Positions 18,101 to 26,194 of a DNA stretch of 64,000 nt are shown piece by piece. Both the position numbers and the translations under genes were made by a program. Numbering within the stretch: the first letter of the stretch is position 1; the number at the start of each line of letters is the position of its first letter. Source of the stretch: Anabaena sp. UHCC 0204. Lineage in GTDB: Bacteria > Cyanobacteriota > Cyanobacteriia > Cyanobacteriales > Nostocaceae. Where the stretch lies: contig NZ_VIKW01000014.1 of the NCBI RefSeq assembly GCF_009711975.1, positions 60,953-124,952 of the forward strand, read 5' to 3'. Below the pieces are notes generated by a model. The model did not search any database. It saw only the letters and a program-made list of their open reading frames with translations, and had not been told where the DNA came from.

Positions 18101-19996
18101 CTAATTTTTTTGAAGTTGCCATTTTTGGATCGCATCCTGAGCATCTTCATAAGCGATCGTCACTTCTGGAACTAAAGCAGCGGTGGCGATTGCCGTATTA
18201 AAATCTCCTTGAGCAGCACGGCTTTTAGCTAAATCTAAGATTTTTTCACTCCATTGATTAATGGATGTTTGAGCATTCTCAAAACCTGGTTGTCCCCGTT
18301 GTATTTTTTTAGCAACTTCAATGGCGCGATTATAAGTAGATGCTTGTTCGGGAATAATCAAGGCTGTTGCTGCTTCCAGGAGAGTTTTATTACTAACATA
18401 CTGCTTGGCTTCGAGTTGCCATTTTTTAATCACACCTTGAGCTTGGGAATATAGCGGCTCTTTGTTGGTAATTAATTGAGCAGTGGCTATGGCGGTTTCG
18501 TATTGTTTTTGTTGAGCTTGTGTTTGGGCTAATTCTAAAATTAGCTGACACCAAGCCTGAATATTTTCTTGGGCTTGGGCGGATAGCGGTGAATTTGCAG
18601 GAATTTTCTGGGCTTTGGCGATCGCCATCTTCAAATCCTCTGGTTTAGTCGCCACCAGAGACATTTTTTCTAACTCTAATATGGCTTGATTCCGTTTTTT
18701 AGCATCGGGATTAAAACTAATTTGGGCGGTGCTGGAATTTTGGGTAGTGGGAAATGTTGGGGGAAATTGAGGTGGGTTAGTAGTGTTATTGGATATAGTT
18801 TTTGAGAAATTTTTAAAGCGGAAACTTTCGTGATTGCGGAGCAAAAATGTAGCAATTAACCCTACTATCACCATAGTTCCGCCACCCCAGATGATAAATT
18901 GTTGCCATACAGGTGTCTCCGTCTGACGTGAAGGATAAGTATTGGCTGTTGTCAGAGGGGGGATAAATCTGCCCCCTTGCTTCGATTCTGGAGACGTTGC
19001 TAAGGTGTGATTGCTTTCGACAAGTGATTGAGAACCTGATTCATTAATCTGGGTTTCTTGTGAAGCTATATTGTTGAGAGTTGTTTCTACTGAGGCATTT
19101 TCTGTCCACCAAGCCTTGTCTGTGGTGGTAATAAATTCACGATTTTCTAGGGGAGGTGCAGTTTGAGTGACAGCAAAATTTTCTTCTGGAAAAATGATTG
19201 CTGCTGAGTTTTCATCTAATGTCAACGGAGGTAAAATTACTGGCTGTGGAGAAGGAATAACAGTCACAGGGTTTTGGACTGGCCGCCAGTGGTGTTGACA
19301 AAGTTTGGGAGTCAGATAACTCAGATAAGCTGCTAAATCAGGGAAGTGGTATCCTTTCCCAGTATTCAAGGTTTCTAATAATGCGGCTGTGAAAAAACCA
19401 TGACCTAATTCTGTACTTTCATGGGAAAATTCTTCTGGTTGACAAGAAATAATTGCGCCCATTTGGAGTTCTTTGGCAAGTTCAATGATTTCTTGTCCTA
19501 CAGGTGCATCGGCTTGAGTCCCAAAAGCGCGGTTAATATCGAAGATGAGTAAGACATTGATGCCAGTAACTTGTAGACTTTGCATCAGCGATCGCACTTC
19601 TATACCTGTTTCGGGAACTTGATCAGGATTCCCACCGACTGGCATTAAATAATCTTGTTCTTTGTAGTTAACTCCATAGCCACTAAAGAATAACCATAAG
19701 TAGTCTTCTGGTTGCCAAAATGTCGCTGCTAATTCTTCTAGCAACGAGAGAATATTTTCTTTGTTTGGAGAGGAGGATTTTTCTCCGATAGGGGGCGAAG
19801 TATTGGTCATTAACAGGCAGTTTTCTGGTAAAAACCCTGCTTGGAACACCAAAAAATCTTTGATAGCCTCAGCGTCTGCTTGAGCGCAACTTAGAGGTTG
19901 AAATAATTCATATTGATTAATACCAATGGCGATCGCCCAGTAATTTACCATCCCGCTCTTTGTCGGTTGTTGTTTGCCAGAAATTGTTTTTAACAA
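18101..19996 (-). CDS. Caspase-fold (orthocaspase-like) membrane protein with replaced catalytic dyad
   Basis: A 631-residue protein. Residues 17-240 form a caspase-like p20 domain (YWAIAIGINQYELFQPLSCAQADA). Where active members have His in FSGHG, this one reads FFSGYG (Tyr107). Where they have DAC, it reads FDINRA (Asn155), so the His-Cys dyad is gone and it should be a pseudo-enzyme. Residues 260-360 are a low-complexity linker, a membrane helix lies at about 366-387 (FIIWGGGTMVIVGLIATFLL), and the C-terminal 200 residues contain three TPR-like repeats around AIAKAQKIP, AIATAQLIT and AIATAALVP. Start may instead be Met16. It is probably a membrane-tethered scaffold or sensor; function inferred only. 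Confidence 0.82.
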   Translation of the reverse strand: MLKTISGKQQPTKSGMVNYWAIAIGINQYELFQPLSCAQADAEAIKDFLVFQAGFLPENCLLMTNTSPPIGEKSSSPNKENILSLLEELAATFWQPEDYLWLFFSGYGVNYKEQDYLMPVGGNPDQVPETGIEVRSLMQSLQVTGINVLLIFDINRAFGTQADAPVGQEIIELAKELQMGAIISCQPEEFSHESTELGHGFFTAALLETLNTGKGYHFPDLAAYLSYLTPKLCQHHWRPVQNPVTVIPSPQPVILPPLTLDENSAAIIFPEENFAVTQTAPPLENREFITTTDKAWWTENASVETTLNNIASQETQINESGSQSLVESNHTLATSPESKQGGRFIPPLTTANTYPSRQTETPVWQQFIIWGGGTMVIVGLIATFLLRNHESFRFKNFSKTISNNTTNPPQFPPTFPTTQNSSTAQISFNPDAKKRNQAILELEKMSLVATKPEDLKMAIAKAQKIPANSPLSAQAQENIQAWCQLILELAQTQAQQKQYETAIATAQLITNKEPLYSQAQGVIKKWQLEAKQYVSNKTLLEAATALIIPEQASTYNRAIEVAKKIQRGQPGFENAQTSINQWSEKILDLAKSRAAQGDFNTAIATAALVPEVTIAYEDAQDAIQKWQLQKN

Positions 19997-20143
19997 GGGG
20001 CTTTCACCACAAAGCTAACTGATGTCTTATCGTTTAGGGAATTTTCACTTATTTCGCTCATTTGTTGTAGTTTATACAACATAAATAATTGTAAAATACT
20101 TGCACTCGATTTCCATGATCGATTATTCAGGAGCTACAAGTTT

Positions 20144-20695
20144 ATGTTCAGGATTTATACACAACAACCATTTTCGGTTATCCCCTTTTCAATTATTGGC
20201 CAAATTGGCAAAAAAATCCGGATCATTCAGAGTGGAGTTTGGTTGTTACTAGCAATTCCTTTATGGTTAACGACAGAAGCGATCGCTCCACAAGTTGTCC
20301 AAGCTTACACAGCAAGAGTAGATTTGCTGATAGAGCGATTACCGGAGGAAAGCTACGACAACGTTCTCAGGAGGGCAGAAGCAGCCGCTAGAGCAACAAC
20401 TCAACGTAGCTTTGACCAAGATATTTTGGTGACAGAAGTATCTGTGATTATTTCCGCACAAAATCAAGGAGCGATCGCACCAATTTTATCATTAGAAGTC
20501 AGTCGTCCTCAATGGAAAAAACGACCTGATCCCCAACTTTGGTCAAATTATTTCAAAACAGCACGCTTTTTATTGTTATTTGATCAAGAAATGACAACCA
20601 ATCAACCAGAAGCCGCAACTCCAGCCCCTCAAAACCCCAACCCAGAACAGCCAACTAATAATCAACCCCCCGCTGATCCGCCAGAAAAACAATAA
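20144..20695 (+). CDS. Conserved cyanobacterial hypothetical protein, exported or membrane-anchored
   Basis: A 183-residue protein I cannot assign. A hydrophobic segment at about residues 31-50 (VWLLLAIPLWLTTEAIA) after a basic stretch suggests a signal anchor. The middle (ARVDLLIERLPEESYDNVLRRAEAAARATTQRSFDQD, then TEVSVIISAQNQGAIAPIL) looks like a compact soluble domain, and the last 35 residues are Pro/Gln/Asn-rich and probably disordered. It lies between the pseudo-caspase (divergent) and rpmF (same strand). Confidence 0.6.
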   Translation: MFRIYTQQPFSVIPFSIIGQIGKKIRIIQSGVWLLLAIPLWLTTEAIAPQVVQAYTARVDLLIERLPEESYDNVLRRAEAAARATTQRSFDQDILVTEVSVIISAQNQGAIAPILSLEVSRPQWKKRPDPQLWSNYFKTARFLLLFDQEMTTNQPEAATPAPQNPNPEQPTNNQPPADPPEKQ

Positions 20696-20858
20696 TTCGG
20701 ATAAAGCAAGACAGTATAAGACTTTCAACTCTGTTACTGTTCAACTGACACTCACTATGAAAGTCTGTCACCTGTTACAATAGTCGTTTTTATAGTGCCT
20801 GATGTCAATTCATCGCTTAGAATAGGAAGGTTGTCAAGAATCACGATATACCGCTGTC

Positions 20859-21035
20859 ATGGCTGTTCCTAAGAAGAAAACATCAAAATCTAAAAGAGAT
20901 AAACGCCGCGCTACCTGGAGACATAAGGCTGTTGTGGAAGCGCGAAAAGCTATCTCCCTCGGTAAATCTATTTTGAGTGGTCGTTCTAATTTCGTTTATC
21001 CAACTGCTGAGGAAGAAGAAACCGAAGAATCATAA
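20859..21035 (+). CDS. rpmF: 50S ribosomal protein L32
   Basis: A 58-codon gene: [20 protein letters not shown], then [17 protein letters not shown], with an acidic tail EEEETEES. The [14 protein letters not shown] start and the basic first half are diagnostic for L32, a large-subunit ribosomal protein. No zinc-binding Cys pairs are present, as in the Cys-free form. It stands alone on the plus strand between a hypothetical gene and a dispersed hairpin. Confidence 0.95.
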   Translation: MAVPKKKTSKSKRDKRRATWRHKAVVEARKAISLGKSILSGRSNFVYPTAEEEETEES

Positions 21036-21085
21036 GTGAAAATTCAGGAGTCAGAATAAATTTAGCTTCTGACTCTGTGAATCCT

Positions 21086-21104
21086 GGGCGCAAGCCCTGC
21101 GCCC
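21086..21104. repeat. Dispersed GGGCGCA hairpin (second copy)
   Basis: GGGCGCA / TGCGCCC stem with a 5-nt loop, followed by CCTAC. It is the same family as the hairpin at 7090-7108. It lies between the convergent stops of rpmF and the aldehyde dehydrogenase gene and may act as a terminator. Confidence 0.55.
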
Positions 21105-21123
21105 CTACAAAGTTTTTACTTCA

Positions 21124-22509
21124 TTAAATACCAAGAATTCGCCGCAAAAGTGATAATTTACCTTTATAGGGTGCGTATCGCCAATTTATATCCAAAGGAA
21201 ATGAGTTTTGTAAAACACTTTTGTAATGGGAAAAGGTATCAAAACTAGCTTTACCGTGATAGCTACCAATCCCACTATCACCCACACCCCCAAAAGGTAA
21301 GGAAGAAACACCAACCTGTAACACTGTGTCATTAATACATACTCCCCCAGACGATGTTTCCTGTAAAATCTGTTTTTGCAGGTTTTTATTTTGGGAAAAT
21401 AAATATAAAGCTAGGGGTTTTGGTCTAGAGTTAATTAAGGTAATCGCTGCATTGATATCTGTATATTCAATGATTGGTAAAATTGGTCCAAAAATCTCTT
21501 CTTGCATTACCGGATCTTCTAAAGAAACATTTTCTAGAAGTGTAGGCGCAATATAAAGTTCTTCGGATTTGGTTTCTCCACCAACAATGATTTCACCACA
21601 TTTAAGTAAATTAACTAATCTATCAAAATGTTTTTGATGAATAATTCTGGCATAATCTGGACTGATAGCTGGATTTTCACCATAAAATTCTTTTAGACAT
21701 TTTTGTAAAACATTAACTAAATCTGGTTTGATTTTTTGATCAACTATAAGATAATCAGGTGCAATACAAGTTTGTCCAGCATTAATAAATTTACCCCAAA
21801 TAATGCGTTTGGCAGTATGTTCTAGATTAATATCTGTATCTACAATACACGGACTTTTTCCCCCTAACTCCAACGTTACTGGAGTGAGATGTTTTGCAGC
21901 CGCTTCCATGACAATTTTACCAATGGCTGTACCACCAGTAAAAAAGATGTGATCGAACTTTTCCGCTAGTAACTGTTGACTGGTTTCTACTGCACCAGGG
22001 ACGACTGTAATATAGTCTGGAGGAAAGTATTTATGAATAAGTTTGATGATTAAATTAGAAGTATGAGGTGCAAGTTCTGAAGGTTTAATGATAGTACAAT
22101 TTCCCGAAGCGATCGCCCCAACTAAGGGACAAATAATTAGATAAAAAGGATAATTCCAAGGACTAATAATTAATACTATTCCCAATGGTTCTGGATATAT
22201 TTTAGCCGCATAAGGAAGAAATTCTAAAGGAACAGCAGCTTTTTTGGGTTTTGTCCAATTATTAATATGCTTGAGGGCATAATCAATTTCTTTACTAACA
22301 AAAATTTCTGTAGCATAACTTTCAAATTCTGGTTTATGTAAATCTGCTTTCAATGCTTCAATAATTGCAGCTTTATTTTCAGTTACTAATTGTTTAAGAA
22401 TCTTGAGTTGGGAAATCCGAAAAGCCACATCTTTAGTTTTACCAGTTTGGAAAAACTGCCGTTGTTTGGCGATAATATCAACAATCTTTGGTAATTCAGT
22501 AGTAATCAT
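21124..22509 (-). CDS. Aldehyde dehydrogenase (ALDH3-like)
   Basis: A 461-residue NAD(P)-dependent aldehyde dehydrogenase. The general base Glu is in VTLELGGKSP, the catalytic Cys in NAGQTCIAPDY, and the cofactor-binding stretch reads FFTGGTAIGKIVMEAA. The overall length and the ISPWNYPFYLIICPLVGAIASGN segment fit the ALDH3/fatty-aldehyde group, which in cyanobacteria oxidises fatty or apocarotenoid aldehydes. No clear C-terminal membrane anchor is seen, though the tail KGKLSLLRRILGI is amphipathic. It is probably monocistronic; plmA lies next on the same strand with a 184-bp gap. Confidence 0.92.
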   Translation of the reverse strand: MITTELPKIVDIIAKQRQFFQTGKTKDVAFRISQLKILKQLVTENKAAIIEALKADLHKPEFESYATEIFVSKEIDYALKHINNWTKPKKAAVPLEFLPYAAKIYPEPLGIVLIISPWNYPFYLIICPLVGAIASGNCTIIKPSELAPHTSNLIIKLIHKYFPPDYITVVPGAVETSQQLLAEKFDHIFFTGGTAIGKIVMEAAAKHLTPVTLELGGKSPCIVDTDINLEHTAKRIIWGKFINAGQTCIAPDYLIVDQKIKPDLVNVLQKCLKEFYGENPAISPDYARIIHQKHFDRLVNLLKCGEIIVGGETKSEELYIAPTLLENVSLEDPVMQEEIFGPILPIIEYTDINAAITLINSRPKPLALYLFSQNKNLQKQILQETSSGGVCINDTVLQVGVSSLPFGGVGDSGIGSYHGKASFDTFSHYKSVLQNSFPLDINWRYAPYKGKLSLLRRILGI

Positions 22510-22693
22510 TTCTTTATAGTGTTTCCTAATCTAATGAAGTACAAAAAATCTGCGTTTATCTGCGTTTATCTGCGGTTAATTTTTACTGCTTGTACCTCAG
22601 ACAGGAATTGTTATCAGAAAAAAGCCATAAAACCCTTTTTCCCCCTGCTCCCTGCCTTACCCCAACGACAATTTTTAACGCCAACCTTATATC

Positions 22694-23686
22694 TTAAATT
22701 AAGCCTAGTTCGCGTTTCAGTAAATTAATTGACTGAGTGCCGATATAGTTCTCACAACGAATTAGTTTAGGTGGACGAATTAGGTCTTCTAAGACTGTTT
22801 GTACAGTTGCTTGTGCTGTTGAATGACTAATTTGATCGGTGCAAAATATGATTTCTGAGCGTTTAACGATCGCGTGTAATTTATACGCATCCTTGGGCTG
22901 GGCTGTCATCACTAATAATTCATCTCCTCGTAAACCGTGAAGAATCACTTCTGTGGCTCTGAGAATCCCCGAACTGAGACTAACTATTCCTATACAACTT
23001 GATTTTGGGAGGCTTTTAACTACAGTCAGTTCTTTCGCATAGTCGTGAATATCTAAAGGAATAACACGAACTGCTTTTGGTGCAGCGATCGCTTCAACTT
23101 CGCCGATAAAATAGCGACTAGTAACTAAAGTCGCTGAGGTTGTTTGGTCTAGTACCCCGATGAGTTTTTCCATTGCTACCAGTTGGACTGGGATTTGCAG
23201 AGATTCTTCTAGTTCATCAACCATTAATTCCCCCGCCCCAATATCTTGAGATGGAGTTACTACTAACACTCTGGCACTACAGCGCAAGCGCCAGTCTACC
23301 TCTGCTAGAAATAGTTCCCTAGCTTGATTGAGGGAACAGCCTTGGCTAAGTAACTCATCTAGGGCTTGTTGGACTACTTTATAGGCTTCAGGATGTTGTT
23401 TGAGAATGGGAGACTGTGAACGGCTTCCACCTTCATGACCTTGAGCGCGGACATAGATTCCTGAACCTGCCAGACTTTCAACAAATCCTTCTTCCTCCAA
23501 CTGGCGGTAAACTTTGCTAATTGTATTGCGATGTAATCCGGTTTGCATTGCTAAAGCCCTGGTGCTAGGCAATTTATATGCAGGGGAATACTGCCCAGAA
23601 GCGATCGCAAATCGGATTTGATTAAACAGTTGGTTAGATGCGGGAATTTCACTATCTGGCTGAATACGGAATTGAATCATTACCAA
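22694..23686 (-). CDS. plmA: GntR-family regulator PlmA
   Basis: A 330-residue protein with an N-terminal GntR winged helix (SNQLFNQIRFAIASGQYSPA, LPSTRALAMQTGLHRNTISK, YRQLEEEGFVESLAGSGIYV). The long C-terminal domain has WRLRCSARVLVVTPSQDIGAGELMVDELEESLQIPVQLV and a final LIRCENYIGTQSINLLKREL. This combination is specific to PlmA, a cyanobacterial regulator first linked to plasmid maintenance in Anabaena and later to the PII-PipX network. The start could be Met1 or Met3. It is divergent from the dienelactone hydrolase gene. Confidence 0.88.
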   Translation of the reverse strand: MVMIQFRIQPDSEIPASNQLFNQIRFAIASGQYSPAYKLPSTRALAMQTGLHRNTISKVYRQLEEEGFVESLAGSGIYVRAQGHEGGSRSQSPILKQHPEAYKVVQQALDELLSQGCSLNQARELFLAEVDWRLRCSARVLVVTPSQDIGAGELMVDELEESLQIPVQLVAMEKLIGVLDQTTSATLVTSRYFIGEVEAIAAPKAVRVIPLDIHDYAKELTVVKSLPKSSCIGIVSLSSGILRATEVILHGLRGDELLVMTAQPKDAYKLHAIVKRSEIIFCTDQISHSTAQATVQTVLEDLIRPPKLIRCENYIGTQSINLLKRELGLI

Positions 23687-23964
23687 TTCTGCTCCATAAA
23701 ATTGATGATAAATGGTTATAAACTACTTGTTAAATATATTATTAATGCAATACTGTTCGGTTCAGAGGGTAAAAAAAACCTTCACCCAAACCAATTTACA
23801 ACTTTTAGGTTTTCAACCAACAAGTATTGATTATTAATGGATTAACTTTATTTGAAAAATATTACCAAAGAAGAATAGAGAAGTCAGGAGTCACCGTGTC
23901 AGAATAAATAGGAGTCCGACTGGTGGATATAACTATTATTAACTCTTCTTTGTTCCCTGATATT

Positions 23965-24705
23965 ATGACAGAGCCAGCAATAAACACGGCCACAATTCAG
24001 ATTTCTCAAAATAATTTTCACATAGATGCTTACTTAGCAAAACCAACAGCACCCGGTTCTTATCCCGGAATTGTGGTTTTACAGGAAATTTTTGGGGTTA
24101 ACGTGCATATTCGGGATGTTACAGAACGAATTGCTAAATTGGGATATGTAGCGATCGCTCCGGCACTTTTTCAACGTCAAGCTCCTGGATTTGAAACTGG
24201 TTATACCTCCCAAGATATAGAAATAGGCAGAAAATACGCCTTACAAACCACAGCCTCAGAACTGTTGAGCGATATTCAAGCAGCTATTGACTACCTGAAA
24301 ACGTTGCCCCAAGTCAAAAAAGATGGCTTTGGTTGTATTGGCTTTTGTTTTGGTGGTCATGTCGCCTATCTAGCTGCTACTTTACCAGATATTCAAGCCA
24401 CTGCATCCTTTTACGGGGCTGGGATCACAACCCGCACTCCTGGCGGTGGAAAACCCACTATTACCAGGACAGCAGACATTAAAGGCACTATTTACACCTT
24501 CTTTGGTCAGGAAGATGCCAGTATTCCCCCAGAACAGGTAGACGAAATTGCCGCCGAATTTGCAAAATATAACATTTCTCATCGTCTGTTTCGCTACGAT
24601 GGATCTGATCACGGATTTTTCTGTGACCGTCGTGCCAGTTATAATCCTAAAGCTGCGGCCGATGCTTGGGAGCAAGTCCAAAAACTTTTTAGTCAACTGG
24701 CCTGA
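23965..24705 (+). CDS. Dienelactone hydrolase family protein
   Basis: From ATG 23965 (MTEPAINTATIQIS) the product is 246 residues. The Cys nucleophile elbow is GCIGFCFGGHVAYL, an Asp lies in the FFGQEDASIPPEQ region and the His is in GSDHGFFCDRRASYNP, giving the Cys-Asp-His triad of the family. Members hydrolyse cyclic esters; the physiological substrate in cyanobacteria is not known. An in-frame GTG at 23923 would add 14 residues without recognisable similarity, so I prefer the ATG. The next gene begins 47 bp downstream on the same strand. Confidence 0.9.
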   Translation: MTEPAINTATIQISQNNFHIDAYLAKPTAPGSYPGIVVLQEIFGVNVHIRDVTERIAKLGYVAIAPALFQRQAPGFETGYTSQDIEIGRKYALQTTASELLSDIQAAIDYLKTLPQVKKDGFGCIGFCFGGHVAYLAATLPDIQATASFYGAGITTRTPGGGKPTITRTADIKGTIYTFFGQEDASIPPEQVDEIAAEFAKYNISHRLFRYDGSDHGFFCDRRASYNPKAAADAWEQVQKLFSQLA

Positions 24706-24752
24706 AAATCTCCGCCGTCTTTAGCCAGTAGTGAGTCAAAAACTACTGACAA

Positions 24753-25685
24753 ATGACAAATAACAACTTATCTGCAAAAGTCATGAATTCCGAATCTAAA
24801 CTTTCTCAAACAGCCAACTCGTCTTTTTCGATGGACGATTTTGCCAAAGCCCTGGAAAAACACGATTACCAATTTCAAAAAGGACAAGTTGTCCGAGGAA
24901 AGGTATTTCAAGTTGACCATGATGGCGCTTATGTAGATATTGGTGGCAAATCTTCTGCGTTTCTCCCCCAAGAAGAGGCTTCTTTGAGAGCAGTAACTGA
25001 TTTGTCGGAACTTTTACCGATGAATGAGGAACTAGAGTTTTTGATTATTCGGGATCAAGATGCTGAAGGTCAAGTTACCCTTTCTCGTAAACAATTAGAA
25101 GTTCGCAACATCTGGGAAAAACTGTTAGAAATGCAGGAGAATTCCCAAACGGTACAAGTGCGCGTCACTGGTGTGAATAAAGGTGGTGTCACTGTTGATC
25201 TTTTGGGTTTACGGGGATTTATTCCGCGATCGCACTTGTCCGAACGTGATAACCTAGATGCACTCAAAGGTCAAACTCTCACCGCTGGCTTTTTAGAAGT
25301 TAATAACAATACCAATAAACTCGTTCTTTCCCAACGTTTAGCAACTCGTTCTAGCAGTTTCAGTTTACTAGAACTAGGTCAATTAGTAGAAGGGAAAATT
25401 ACTGGCATTCAACCTTTTGGTGTATTCGTAGATTTAAATGGTGTCAGCGCCTTACTACACATCAAACAAGTCAGCCAAAAATTCATTGAATCTTTAGAAA
25501 AAGTCTTTCAAGTTGGTCAGCCAATTAAAGCTGTAATTATTGATTTAGATGAAGGTAAAGGTAGAGTTGCTATTTCTACCAGAGTTTTGGAAAACCACCC
25601 TGGTGAAGTTGTAGAAAATTTCGCCGAAGTGATGAGTTCAGCAGAAGCTCGTGCTAATCGTGCAGCTAATAAAAATGCTGAATAG
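24753..25685 (+). CDS. S1-domain RNA-binding protein (ribosomal protein S1 homolog)
   Basis: A 310-residue protein with three S1 OB-fold domains: about residues 43-110 (GQVVRGKVFQVDHDGAYVDI), 125-190 (QTVQVRVTGVNKGGVTVDLL) and 205-275 (GQLVEGKITGIQPFGVFVDL), then a short tail. Cyanobacteria have two short S1 proteins; this matches that size class and probably binds mRNA at the ribosome. An internal ATG (Met11) is an alternative start. It lies 47 bp after the dienelactone hydrolase gene. Confidence 0.88.
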   Translation: MTNNNLSAKVMNSESKLSQTANSSFSMDDFAKALEKHDYQFQKGQVVRGKVFQVDHDGAYVDIGGKSSAFLPQEEASLRAVTDLSELLPMNEELEFLIIRDQDAEGQVTLSRKQLEVRNIWEKLLEMQENSQTVQVRVTGVNKGGVTVDLLGLRGFIPRSHLSERDNLDALKGQTLTAGFLEVNNNTNKLVLSQRLATRSSSFSLLELGQLVEGKITGIQPFGVFVDLNGVSALLHIKQVSQKFIESLEKVFQVGQPIKAVIIDLDEGKGRVAISTRVLENHPGEVVENFAEVMSSAEARANRAANKNAE

Positions 25686-25795
25686 GTAATTGGTGACTTG
25701 CCCTGAGCGTAGCCGAAGGGTTGGTAATTGGTAATGCGGGCATTTGTCCCGTCTTCCTAGCATTAATTCATCAACTACTTTATCAACCAACATTT

Positions 25796-25827
25796 AAAAA
25801 CCCCCAAGTAATATCCCTACTTGGGGG
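25796..25827 (-). terminator. Rho-independent terminator of the tRNA-like RNA
   Basis: On the minus strand, CCCCCAAGTA (25827-25818), a 7-nt loop and TACTTGGGGG (25810-25801) form a perfect 10-bp stem followed immediately by TTTTT (25800-25796). The T-run is present only in the minus direction, so it ends the transcript that comes from the DUF7873-like gene and the tRNA-like structures, not the S1 gene on the plus strand. Confidence 0.9.
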
Positions 25828-25916
25828 TGGTAACTGAAAGTTATTAAGCTTCAGTGTTGTGTTTCACTACTTCTACCTAATTAATTTCCGGTTTCTGTAA
25901 ATTTATTCTTTAGGTC

Positions 25917-25988
25917 GTGGTGTTTTACCGCTAAACTATCGGCGAATGAATTAAAAATCACCGAACGGGATTTGAACCCGTGTCCCAC
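25917..25988 (-). ncRNA. Permuted tRNA-like domain 2
   Basis: Order on the minus strand: GTGG (25988-25985), short variable loop GAC, T-stem ACGGG-loop TTCAAAT-CCCGT, acceptor TCGGTGA (25964-25958), T73, 11-nt linker (25956-25946), acceptor TCGCCGA (25945-25939), TA, D-arm GTTT-AGCGGTA-AAAC (25936-25922), A26, CCAC (25920-25917). Acceptor pairs 7/7 with one G-T, T-stem 5/5, D-stem 4/4, anticodon stem only 4 bp. The linker has the same length as in domain 1. Confidence 0.78.
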
Positions 25989-26080
25989 TGACATTAATCT
26001 ACAGAGGTTGATGTAGGAGGTGAATTTTTAAATTTAGCTTGGAGCAATAGGTTAAATCTAAATTTGATACTAACTGTGTC

Positions 26081-26157
26081 AGGAGTGCCTTTACCATTTG
26101 GCTATCCCCCGGTTTAAATAAGTCGAGGGAGTAGGAATCGAACCTACAAATTCTCCT
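26081..26157 (-). ncRNA. Permuted tRNA-like domain 1
   Basis: Order on the minus strand: AGGAG (26157-26153, 3' strand of the anticodon stem), variable loop AATTT, T-stem GTAGG-loop TTCGATT-CCTAC, acceptor TCCCTCG, A73 (26123), 11-nt linker (26122-26112), acceptor CGGGGGA (26111-26105), TA, D-arm GCC-AAATGGTAAA-GGC (26102-26087), A26, CTCCT (26085-26081). Acceptor pairing is 7/7 (one G-T), T-stem 5/5, anticodon stem 5/5, with invariant D-loop GG and T-loop TTC. No CCA is encoded. Confidence 0.8.
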
Positions 26158-26194
26158 ATAGACACTGAAACTAAATTTGTACTCCAAATCTATT

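Noticed and set aside
25917..26157. Two ordinary tRNA genes on the minus strand
   Set aside because: The T-arm of each pair comes before its matching D-arm. Pairing the D-arm half at 26111 with the next T-arm half gives no acceptor stem (CGGGGGA against TTCGGTG), and no suitable 5' half lies upstream of the first T-arm.
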